A stretch of 63,545 nucleotides of DNA, from assembly GCA_944392965.1 (NCBI GenBank), contig CALXYM010000012.1:1-63545 (forward strand). The letters are read 5' to 3'. The DNA is from an uncultured Spirochaetaceae bacterium (GTDB taxonomy: Bacteria; Spirochaetota; Spirochaetia; Sphaerochaetales; Sphaerochaetaceae). Below the pieces are notes generated by a model. It was given only the letters and a program-made list of their open reading frames with translations. It was not told the DNA's origin and searched no databases. Positions 8,148 through 15,529 of this stretch are shown piece after piece. Every line of letters begins with the position of its first letter. The first letter of the stretch is position 1. The translations under genes and the position numbers were made by a program.

Positions 8148-9650
8148 TTGGACATCTATTTTACCAGTGACATACACTCTTATCTTTCAGAGCGAGATGG
8201 AAAGGGGGGAGGCTATATTGAAGCCTCTTCCCATTTTGCTCCCTCAGCTCTCATTCTTGATGGTGGGGATAACCTTCAAGGTTCAGCCCTCAGCATGTAT
8301 TTCATGCAGGAGGGGAAGATCTTTCCCTCACAGATGGCCTTTAACAGTACAGGGCTTGATTATTACACCCTTGGAAATCATGATTTCAATTATGGACCAT
8401 CAGTCCTCAAACGTTATATGGAGGGACTGAATGCAGTCTGTCTCGATTCAAATGTAAGATCCTCATTTCTTCCGATAAGGAAATGGGATGTCTATACTGC
8501 TCCAGATGGGACGAGGATAGGACTTACAGGTGCTGTCACGGATTATGTGAACGTATGGGAGAAGAAGGAGAATCTTGAGGGGATCGAAATACTGGATGTC
8601 GTCTCATCTGCAAAAGAAGCTTTTAATGAACTCAAGAAGGAAGGATGTGACTTCATCATCATGATCTATCATGGTGGTTATGAGATGAGCCGGATATTCC
8701 CGAACGTGAAGGATACGATTGAAAACAGGGCGTATGAGTTGATGGAGATCGGTTTTGATGCCGTGCTTTGCAGTCATCAGCACCTTGTGAGAGAGCCGTT
8801 TGAATATAACGGGTGCATATCTCTTGAGAACGGAGGAAATGCTGCGACATATGCCCATCTTATCCTTGAGAAGGGGAAGAGGATATTCGCAGAAGTTCTT
8901 CCCGTTTCTGAGGGGCCGAGGTATGAGAAGTCCTCACTTGAAGAACTGAAAGAATCTCTTGCTCCCCTCTATGACAAGGTTGATGAGTTCAAAGCAGGCA
9001 TGATCGGCTCATCCACAGAGCCTTTTGAGGATATGGATAAGTTCGAGGGAATGATTCATGGTTCGACTCTTGCAGATTTCTTCAATCAGGTTCAAAAAGA
9101 GACTTCCGGTGCCGATATCTCCATAACATCCCTTTTCAACGAGGAAAAGCGTCTTGGTCCAGAGGTGAGCGTCGGGGATGTCATAGCCTCGTATCCATTT
9201 CCGAATACGCTTGTCAAGATAGAAATGACGGGGGAAAGGATAAAGAGAAGCATGGAGCGCTCTGCAGAGTTTTTCGACATTGCAGAGGATGGAGGGATAA
9301 AGATATCGGAAAGGGTGCTTACCCCAAAAGTTCTCTTTTATGACTATAATTTCTATTCAGATTTGGAGTACGAGTTCGATATCTCTAGGCCTGTAGGAGA
9401 GCGAGTCGTGAAGATGATCTATAAGGGTATTGATTTGCTTGAGAATCCTGATTATACGCTCTCTGTTGCAGTGAATAATTACAGGGCCTCTGGAACGGGG
9501 GGCTATGAGGTGTTTACTGAGTGTCCCGTTTTAAAGAGCTATCAGGAGGAACTTCCCGAACTGATAATGGATTATTTCAGGAAATACTCACCTGTCAGCC
9601 TTAAAAAAAGGAGTTCTTTCCGTATCCTAGTCGGTAAGGAGGAGAGCTAG
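8148..9650 (+). CDS. 5'-nucleotidase-like metallophosphoesterase, cytoplasmic
   Basis: The N-terminal metallophosphoesterase motifs are complete: DIYFTSDIHS (metal-binding D-x-H), ILDGGDNLQGS, GNHDFNYG, YHGG and CSHQH. A C-terminal 5'-nucleotidase domain follows, with STLADFF near 340 and VNNYRASGTGGY. The proposed start is TTG at 8148: GAGAGG lies 6 nt upstream and conservation begins one residue later, while the in-frame ATGs lie inside the preceding permease gene. There is no signal peptide, unlike UshA, so it probably acts inside the cell on whatever the PhnDCE importer brings in, for example a nucleotide or phosphate ester. Substrate is an inference from position. Confidence 0.85.
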   Translation: MDIYFTSDIHSYLSERDGKGGGYIEASSHFAPSALILDGGDNLQGSALSMYFMQEGKIFPSQMAFNSTGLDYYTLGNHDFNYGPSVLKRYMEGLNAVCLDSNVRSSFLPIRKWDVYTAPDGTRIGLTGAVTDYVNVWEKKENLEGIEILDVVSSAKEAFNELKKEGCDFIIMIYHGGYEMSRIFPNVKDTIENRAYELMEIGFDAVLCSHQHLVREPFEYNGCISLENGGNAATYAHLILEKGKRIFAEVLPVSEGPRYEKSSLEELKESLAPLYDKVDEFKAGMIGSSTEPFEDMDKFEGMIHGSTLADFFNQVQKETSGADISITSLFNEEKRLGPEVSVGDVIASYPFPNTLVKIEMTGERIKRSMERSAEFFDIAEDGGIKISERVLTPKVLFYDYNFYSDLEYEFDISRPVGERVVKMIYKGIDLLENPDYTLSVAVNNYRASGTGGYEVFTECPVLKSYQEELPELIMDYFRKYSPVSLKKRSSFRILVGKEES

Positions 9651-9722
9651 TTTTTTCTCCCTCATTGATTAGAGACCCCTTGATGAGTAATATTATCGTG
9701 GCTTTTGATAGTGAGGTGGAAT

Positions 9723-11075
9723 ATGAGAAGCAGCAGTATGGATATGACAAGGGAACCATTCTCCCTGAACCTTATCAGGTTCGCCTTTCCTCTTGTCTTG
9801 ATGTCGATGCTGCAGATTCTTTTCATGGCCTGTGATGACATGGTCATTTTGGGGCTTTTCGTCGGAAGTGATGCCCTTGCTTCCGTCGGAGCAACGACAT
9901 ATATCGTGAACCTCTTCATAAATGGTTTCTCTGGCCTTTCTGTAGGCGTGAACGTCGTCGTCGCGCAGTCCATCGGTGCCCGGCAGAAGGAGAATACGGA
10001 AAAAGCTGTACATACAGCGATGGCATCATCTCTCCTTCTCGGTATTTTCTTGATTGGGGTCGGAGAGGTTTTCGGCAGAACCTGTCTTGAAGCACTTAAT
10101 ACGCCATTGGACATAATAGATTCTTCCACACTTTATTTAAGGATATATTTTCTCAGTACACCTGCAAATCTGATCTTTAATTTCGCCTCCGCCATCATGA
10201 GAGCAAAAGGGGATTCCAGACATCCTTTTATATATCTTACGATATCAGGGGTGCTGGACATCATCCTTTGTACCGCTTTTGTACTTCTTTTTGATCTCGG
10301 GGTTGGGGGTGTTGCACTTGGAACTCTTATAAGCCAGTATGTCTCAGCTATCCTCTCCATATCTGCTCTTATAAGAGATAGGGGAGATGTTCACCTAGAT
10401 GTGAGAAAACTTGGAATCCATGGAGGGGTATTCAAAAGAATCCTTGCCATCGGAATACCCACCGGGCTGAACAACATGGCATTTTCCTTTTCAAACATGC
10501 AGATTCAGAGTGCCATAAACATATTCGGCTCAGCTGCGGTCGCAGGCTGTTCTGTATCGACCACGATGGAGAACTTCGTATATGCCGCAACGAATTCGGT
10601 GATGCAGGCCTGTATAAGTTTTACCGGTCAGAATGTTGGAGCAGGAAAGATCGGAAATGTTCCCAAGATTGTACATCTCTGCCTTCTCTATTCCTTCATT
10701 GCTGGTACAGTACTCGGTGTATTCGTCTATTTTATCGGCTATCCACTTCTACCGTACTTCATAAGCCTTGACTCGATCCCGTATGCCATGTCCCGTAACC
10801 TCGTGGCGATGCTTCCTTATGGGCTCTGCGGTATCATGGAGGTTTATACGGGAGTACAGAGAGGTTTAGGGAAAGGCCTTGCTCCGACTGTGATAACCCT
10901 TCTTGGCGTCTGTCTTTTCCGTGTCATCTGGGTTCATACGGCTTTCAATGCGGTAATGACTATCGAAATGCTCTTTTTAAGCTATCCTATCTCATGGAGT
11001 TTTACCACCATTGCTCATTATATCTGCTATAAAAAGGATTTAAGGGATATGAGAAAAAGGCTTGTTTCAGCCTAA
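9723..11075 (+). CDS. MATE-family multidrug/cation antiporter
   Basis: The 450-residue, roughly 12-TM protein has features of MATE (MOP superfamily) exporters, including PLVLMSMLQILFMACDDMVI in helix 1 and the internally repeated second half near GIPTGLNNMAFSFSN. I start at the ATG at 9723, preceded by GAGGTGG; the ATG at 9705 adds six residues. It probably exports organic cations or drugs by Na+ or H+ exchange. Its TAA interleaves with the stop codon of the convergent peptidase gene. Confidence 0.9.
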   Translation: MRSSSMDMTREPFSLNLIRFAFPLVLMSMLQILFMACDDMVILGLFVGSDALASVGATTYIVNLFINGFSGLSVGVNVVVAQSIGARQKENTEKAVHTAMASSLLLGIFLIGVGEVFGRTCLEALNTPLDIIDSSTLYLRIYFLSTPANLIFNFASAIMRAKGDSRHPFIYLTISGVLDIILCTAFVLLFDLGVGGVALGTLISQYVSAILSISALIRDRGDVHLDVRKLGIHGGVFKRILAIGIPTGLNNMAFSFSNMQIQSAINIFGSAAVAGCSVSTTMENFVYAATNSVMQACISFTGQNVGAGKIGNVPKIVHLCLLYSFIAGTVLGVFVYFIGYPLLPYFISLDSIPYAMSRNLVAMLPYGLCGIMEVYTGVQRGLGKGLAPTVITLLGVCLFRVIWVHTAFNAVMTIEMLFLSYPISWSFTTIAHYICYKKDLRDMRKRLVSA

Positions 11076-12181
11076 TCTCTTATGATTCCGTTTATGTAAT
11101 CAAATCCTAGATCAAGGCCTGTCGCATATGACGAAAGATCCATCACTTCCTCTCTCGTATGTGCCCCTTTGAACTTTACAATGCCTATGCAGAGTGCGGG
11201 AATTCCCAATGAAAGGGGAATGTTACAATCTGTTGAGGAGGCCTTCCTTTCTGCAGAAAGGGAGTACTTATCCATTGCCTCTTCCGCTATTTTCTCCATC
11301 CATAAGGTATCACACTTTATGCCACATGGGCGTATTCCGATCTCTTCAAAATTGACACAGAACTCTTCTTGATATTTTTCTATCAGAGCTTCAAAGTTCT
11401 TCCTCATTTTTCTCAGGCTTTCTGGATTTGTTGAACGGTATTCATATGTGCACTCAGCATCCTGGGCTATGGTGTTGACGCTCGTTCCTCCCTTTATCGT
11501 GCCGACATTATAAGTCGTACCTTTCTCCACGTCCTGTTGGTACAGCTCTGTTATTATTTCTGAAAGGCCAGCAATTGCATTTCTTCTTCCAAAATCCTTG
11601 TATGAGTGCCCTCCTTCCGTCCTAACTTTAATTAAAAAACGTTCACTTCCGACGGCCGTATTCACGATACCGTTTCCCAGACATGCGTCAAAGGTGGTGA
11701 AACTTCTTATCCTATCCGTATAGGAGGAGAAAAGCTTCTTCACGCCTTTCAGGTTGCCAAGCCCTTCCTCAGATGAATTGCATACGAACAGTATCCCGTT
11801 CTGTGTCTCAGGTTTTTCTCTGAAGAAGTAAAGGACATACATTAAAAGGGCGACGAATGATGCAGTGTTGTCACCAATCCCTGGGCAGTGGATTTTGTCT
11901 CCTTCTATCTTCATTGGAAGGGGTACTGTATCAGGGAATACTACATCCGTATGGGCTGCAAAAACATCCAGCATGTTGTTCCCTCTGTCGTTATATGGAA
12001 TGATCACGTTCTTTGCTTCATCCTCATATGCAGAGTCTATTCCTTCTTTCCTCAAATATGAGAGGATGTATTCAGCCCTCTTATCTTCCATTCCAGATGG
12101 AGAGGGAACTGTACAGATATCTTTTAATAACGCTATTGCTTTTTCATAATAAAGAGATGAGAAGCGAATGTTTTCGATCAT
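11072..12181 (-). CDS. M20-family metallopeptidase (peptidase T/carboxypeptidase-like)
   Basis: The 369-residue enzyme has M20 dizinc-site motifs: AAHTDVVF (metal His/Asp), GIGDNTAS (bridging Asp), NSSEEGLGNL (general-base and metal Glu), and a late FKGAHTREE with a metal His. It is probably a cytosolic aminopeptidase or carboxypeptidase that finishes imported peptides. The dimerisation domain lies at about 180-290. It overlaps the convergent MATE gene by 4 bp. Exact specificity is unresolved. Confidence 0.85.
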   Translation of the reverse strand: MIENIRFSSLYYEKAIALLKDICTVPSPSGMEDKRAEYILSYLRKEGIDSAYEDEAKNVIIPYNDRGNNMLDVFAAHTDVVFPDTVPLPMKIEGDKIHCPGIGDNTASFVALLMYVLYFFREKPETQNGILFVCNSSEEGLGNLKGVKKLFSSYTDRIRSFTTFDACLGNGIVNTAVGSERFLIKVRTEGGHSYKDFGRRNAIAGLSEIITELYQQDVEKGTTYNVGTIKGGTSVNTIAQDAECTYEYRSTNPESLRKMRKNFEALIEKYQEEFCVNFEEIGIRPCGIKCDTLWMEKIAEEAMDKYSLSAERKASSTDCNIPLSLGIPALCIGIVKFKGAHTREEVMDLSSYATGLDLGFDYINGIIRD

Positions 12182-12299
12182 GTTCTATCCTTTTTTTCTA
12201 GATTAGAATAGCAGTAAATTCCTCCATATCCAATCATATTTTCATCCATTGTCTTTGTATCTTTTTGAAATTTCTTGTGTTTTGTTATTGAGAGCAAAA

Positions 12300-12695
12300 A
12301 TGAAGGCAATAATTACACTTGATAATAAGTACGGGTATTCCCTGTTTGGAAAACGGCTGTCGTGGGACAGGGAGATAGAGAAGAATATTTTTGAGAATCT
12401 TGCTGAAGATGAAAGCCTTTTCGTCTCACCTTATACGATGAAATCTTTTTCTGAGTCATCGCAGTCACGATTGATATCCCCTATCCCTGATGATCGAGAA
12501 AAGGATATTACGGCTTTCTTTGAGGTTGATGATATTCCTTCTGCCTTGGACGAACTCATCGTTTATAGATGGAATAGAAACTATCCTTCAGATAAGAAAT
12601 ACAATCCATATCTGCATGGATGGAAAAGGCTCTCATCAGAAGATTTTCCTGGACACTCACATAATAAAATTACCAGGGAGGTATATGTTAGATGA
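12300..12695 (+). CDS. Degenerate dihydrofolate-reductase-like protein
   Basis: The 131-residue product opens MKAIITLDNKYGYSLFGKRL then SWD, resembling the DHFR start pattern (I-a-D-n-x-G-i...L-p-W). A later SPYTMKSF resembles G-R-x-T-x-x-S, and the end ITREVYVR resembles the last DHFR strand. The NADPH-binding Gly-Gly motif and the catalytic acidic residue are not evident, so folate reduction is doubtful. The start at 12300 has no good Shine-Dalgarno. Its stop overlaps the ATG of the split nuclease gene (ATGA), so the two were translationally coupled. The DHFR relation is pattern recognition only. Confidence 0.5.
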   Translation: MKAIITLDNKYGYSLFGKRLSWDREIEKNIFENLAEDESLFVSPYTMKSFSESSQSRLISPIPDDREKDITAFFEVDDIPSALDELIVYRWNRNYPSDKKYNPYLHGWKRLSSEDFPGHSHNKITREVYVR

Positions 12696-13144
12696 CATTC
12701 AAAACTATTACGGCTCTTCTTCTTTCCATCGTTTTCCTATTTCCTTCCTGCGATATGCTGCTTCCCTTTTTTACAGGGGATGGTGGTAAGGAAATCTCTG
12801 CTGAGGCTCCCATCGAGTTCCGTCGTCATGATGATATCATATCAACGGCAATGGGTGATGATCTTGCTTTCGTCCCCTATAATGATAATGTTCCTGTTTT
12901 TTCTGAAGAGGACTGGAACGATGGAGAGTATTATATAAAACTCTCTGATCTTGATTATCTTGGAAGGGTTGGAGTCGTTCAGGGGCTTTTTGATTATGAA
13001 CATTTCCCAGAAGATGACAGGGAAGAGATAGGTTCTGTTACACCCACCGGATGGGAAGGAAACAATAACAAATATGATTTCGTCTCTGCTGAGTACATCT
13101 ATAACAGGTGTCACCTGATATCAATAGATTCAGAGATTGTGTAA
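12692..13144 (+). pseudogene. N-terminal half of an EndA-type lipoprotein nuclease, interrupted by an island
   Basis: The reading frame has a lipoprotein-type signal (LFPSC), a low-complexity linker and the first half of the DNA/RNA non-specific (beta-beta-alpha metal) endonuclease domain up to YNRCHL, the DRGH-equivalent active-site strand. Homology stops after codon 142 (13117). The last eight codons (ISIDSEIV) come from the inserted island. The missing half continues in frame at 26827-27366. Joined, the product would be 321 residues, almost the same as the intact paralogue at 13169. The nuclease motif needs both halves, so this fragment should be inactive. Confidence 0.88.
13105..13126. 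repeat. Left island junction: palindromic target with CACCTG core
   Basis: CAGGTG-T-CACCTG (13105-13117) is a perfect 13-bp palindrome inside the nuclease gene. CACCTG (13112-13117) recurs at 26821-26826 exactly where nuclease homology resumes. The island begins with ATATCAATA, whose reverse complement pattern recurs near the other end. This fits a tyrosine-recombinase attachment site with a 6-bp core, as described for Tn554. Confidence 0.75.
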
Positions 13145-13168
13145 TAGAGAGAGGATAAAGGAGGGAAT

Positions 13169-14131
13169 ATGTTGCACACAGATAAACATGATAAGAGAGA
13201 GATGAGGAGCTGTTATACCGTTGTCGTTACCCTAATCGTTCTACTGATATGTCTTCTCGTTACAGCTTGCGACCTCATGTTCGGCAATCCATCTCAGAAT
13301 GATGGCAGTGATGCCGCCGATGCTACGGGACCGATTTATGAGATCAGAAACAACAATATCCCGTATTTCGATGATGACGATTATGCCTACGCCGAAGTTA
13401 AAGGACCATTTACTGAACTGTCACCTCTGGACAGTTTTGGACGTGTTGGCGTCTGCTGGGGACTGTTCGATTATGATCACATGCCAACATATGACAGAGA
13501 ACAACTCGATACGGAACCGACGGGATGGCATCAGAAAGAATATGACACGTCAGTCGTTCCCGGTGGGTGGTTATACGCGAGGGCACATCTTCTGGCTTTC
13601 CAGCTGAGCGGATACCAGGACAACCCCCAGAACCTCATGACAGGTACGAGGGATTTCAACAACGAAGGGATGCTGCCTTTCGAGAACATGGTCGCTGATC
13701 ATCTCCGCGAAGAACGAGATCATTCAGTTCTATATCGCGTGACACCTGACTTTGGAGAAGACAACCTCCTCGCCTATGGGGTTCTCATCGAATCGGATTG
13801 CCTGAACTGTGATGACATGGCTGATTTCTGCGTCTTCATAAAGAACCAGCAACCAGGCGTGACACTCGATTATGCAACTGGTGAAAACTGGCTTTCTTCG
13901 GAGTTACCTCCCGTTCAGGATGAGGAGGTATCACTCGAAGATGCAACGTATATTCTCAACACGAATACGATGCGTTTCCATGAGCTTGACTGTTCAGGTG
14001 CCCCCTCACCAGATTCACAGAACTATAAGCTTACTGACATGAACTACGATGAAGTCGTTGATGCAGGATATAAGCCTTGTGGAATCTGTAATCCCCAGCC
14101 AATAGAACAGTATCCGGAAATCGCTGCATGA
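13169..14131 (+). CDS. EndA/NucA-type lipoprotein DNA/RNA endonuclease with C-terminal metal-binding domain
   Basis: The signal segment ends in LVTAC (lipobox), so the protein is probably a surface or periplasmic lipoprotein. The nuclease domain has LGRVGV-like and PTGWH segments, an active-site strand LYARAHLLAFQLSG (DRGH-type, catalytic His), and NLMTGTRDFN then FENMV (metal Asn and helix). It ends with QPGVTLDYATG. The last 50 residues are an Ada-like C-x-C domain (DCSG then KPCGICNP), often appended to exported nucleases. It probably degrades environmental DNA for nucleotides. AAAGGAGGG precedes the ATG. It is carried 51 bp inside the island and is a diverged paralogue (about half the residues identical by eye) of the gene the island disrupts. 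Confidence 0.88.
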   Translation: MLHTDKHDKREMRSCYTVVVTLIVLLICLLVTACDLMFGNPSQNDGSDAADATGPIYEIRNNNIPYFDDDDYAYAEVKGPFTELSPLDSFGRVGVCWGLFDYDHMPTYDREQLDTEPTGWHQKEYDTSVVPGGWLYARAHLLAFQLSGYQDNPQNLMTGTRDFNNEGMLPFENMVADHLREERDHSVLYRVTPDFGEDNLLAYGVLIESDCLNCDDMADFCVFIKNQQPGVTLDYATGENWLSSELPPVQDEEVSLEDATYILNTNTMRFHELDCSGAPSPDSQNYKLTDMNYDEVVDAGYKPCGICNPQPIEQYPEIAA

Positions 14132-14134
14132 CAT

Positions 14135-14186
14135 ATGAAACAACAACATCCTCTCCTTTCAACCGGAGGGGATTGTTTCATTTATT
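14135..14186 (+). terminator. Terminator between convergent nuclease and defence operon
   Basis: Outer stem ATGAAACAA (14135-14143) pairs with TTGTTTCAT (14173-14181). The inner stem is ATCC/CTCC with GGAGGGGAT. A TTATTG tail follows. The hairpin is symmetrical enough to serve both convergent transcripts, and it overlaps the stop codon of the RHH gene. Confidence 0.7.
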
Positions 14187-14375
14187 GCCATCGCTTCTCA
14201 TATCAGAAGACCTGTCGTTATATCCTTCGCTTTCAAGCTTCTCTTTAAGAATACGCTCTACTGCCGTCGTAAGGCTTTGGCCTTTATCGTCAGCATATGC
14301 GACGAGCATCGCATGTATCTTTGCATCCATCTTCAGGGAGATGTTCTTATAGTCCTTCTTCGCTCGTGGCATCAT
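14178..14375 (-). CDS. Ribbon-helix-helix DNA-binding protein
   Basis: The 65-residue protein has a compact N-terminal RHH pattern: a basic strand (KKDYKNISLKMD), a helix (AKIHAMLVAYADDKG) and a second helix (SLTTAVERILKEKLE). A short polar tail follows. Such proteins usually bind operators as dimers. Its ATG overlaps the GIY-YIG stop by 4 nt, so it is the last gene of the methyltransferase-helicase-nuclease operon and probably autoregulates it. An antitoxin role is less likely, as no toxin partner is seen. Confidence 0.7.
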   Translation of the reverse strand: MMPRAKKDYKNISLKMDAKIHAMLVAYADDKGQSLTTAVERILKEKLESEGYNDRSSDMRSDGNK

Positions 14376-15529
14376 CTCCTCCTTACCAGTTCGCCTGACA
14401 CATGGTCGTATCGCCAGTTCCTGATATCGCCATTGATAATCAATTTTGCGACCTGCTCCAGCGTTTCAAGCGGTACATTGAACCATTCCCTGACCGTTTG
14501 CTGTTTCCCTTTCACATTGACAGTAATTGGAACCCGTGCTTTCTGGAAGAACTTATGCATAAAACTCTCAAGGGCTTTTGCATTGAGATTGGTGCATCTC
14601 CAGGTCTCCTCTATGACAACAGGAGCACAGAGGTATGTCGACTCGTTTTCAGCGTTCTGGATGCGCTCCTCGACGCTCCTGCCAGTGTATCCGACCTTGT
14701 ATAGTCGGCCTCCAAATTGTCTAACAATCGGCTCGTCTGACGTGGTTCGAAGGATATAGATGTATCCGGTCGTTACGTCGTCTTCTCCACTCAGCTGGAA
14801 GTCCTGGATATTCTCATCGGTCTCGACATCCATCACAGCGCGTCCGTTCTCTGTAGACATGAGACGAAGGAAAGACCTGTAGAGCATGAAGTTTTCGGTT
14901 CCATTGGCAAATATGACATGGATACGCCTATCCATCTGACCAAGATTGCCGACTTCCTCCTTGTCGTAGATCTCATCCACAAAGCAGAGGATGCCGCCTG
15001 CGATGTAGAAGCGATCCTTGTGAGCACCTGCTTTACCATCGAACGGCACGACCTTCCTTGCCTTCGACTCTATCTCTGCTTGTACTCGCTGGAACATCGG
15101 TTCGTATTTCCGAAACTCCTTTGCTGCAATCCTCCGGCTGGTGTAGAGAGCCATCGTCTTCTGCTTCTTCTCCCCAGCCTTCTTCAGCAGTGAACCGGAG
15201 AAGTCATGGATGCCCTTGTCGTCACCCATCATGGCTATCATCCTGTCCAGAGCCTCGGAATGGAGTGGATCGTCGTCCTTCTTCGGCTCGGGTGTCGAAT
15301 CGTCCTTGATGCGTCTCAGCCTAGCCGCGAGCATCTTCTCCGTCGGGTCCTTTGAATTGTAATCCGGCTCACGGTTATGAAGTTCCATCCAGTCCTGTAT
15401 TTCCTTCCGCTTGGAGTCTCCTACATCAAAATCCTCATGAACGCTTTTCTTCGGGAGCTCCACCTTGTCGATGAGACCAAGAGAATCGGAGGAGAAGATG
15501 GAGTCGAGAAAGTCCTTACTTATCGCCAT
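14372..15529 (-). CDS. GIY-YIG (T5orf172-type) nuclease of a YeeABC-like module
   Basis: The C-terminal half carries a GIY-YIG nuclease domain: GYIYIL (255-260), LYKVGYTGRS (276-285), the conserved Arg in EERI and the catalytic-Glu helix ALESFMHKFF (319-328, E321). The middle (about 125-250) is not recognised. At 41-75 there is a helicase-associated-like segment (W..LHNREPD...DPTEKMLAARL) that resembles the C-terminal end of the helicase encoded upstream. The gene overlaps the helicase gene by 14 nt and the RHH gene by 4. It is the only clearly intact nuclease of this operon and so the best candidate effector; a role in cutting unmodified DNA is inference. Confidence 0.82.
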   Translation of the reverse strand: MAISKDFLDSIFSSDSLGLIDKVELPKKSVHEDFDVGDSKRKEIQDWMELHNREPDYNSKDPTEKMLAARLRRIKDDSTPEPKKDDDPLHSEALDRMIAMMGDDKGIHDFSGSLLKKAGEKKQKTMALYTSRRIAAKEFRKYEPMFQRVQAEIESKARKVVPFDGKAGAHKDRFYIAGGILCFVDEIYDKEEVGNLGQMDRRIHVIFANGTENFMLYRSFLRLMSTENGRAVMDVETDENIQDFQLSGEDDVTTGYIYILRTTSDEPIVRQFGGRLYKVGYTGRSVEERIQNAENESTYLCAPVVIEETWRCTNLNAKALESFMHKFFQKARVPITVNVKGKQQTVREWFNVPLETLEQVAKLIINGDIRNWRYDHVSGELVRRR

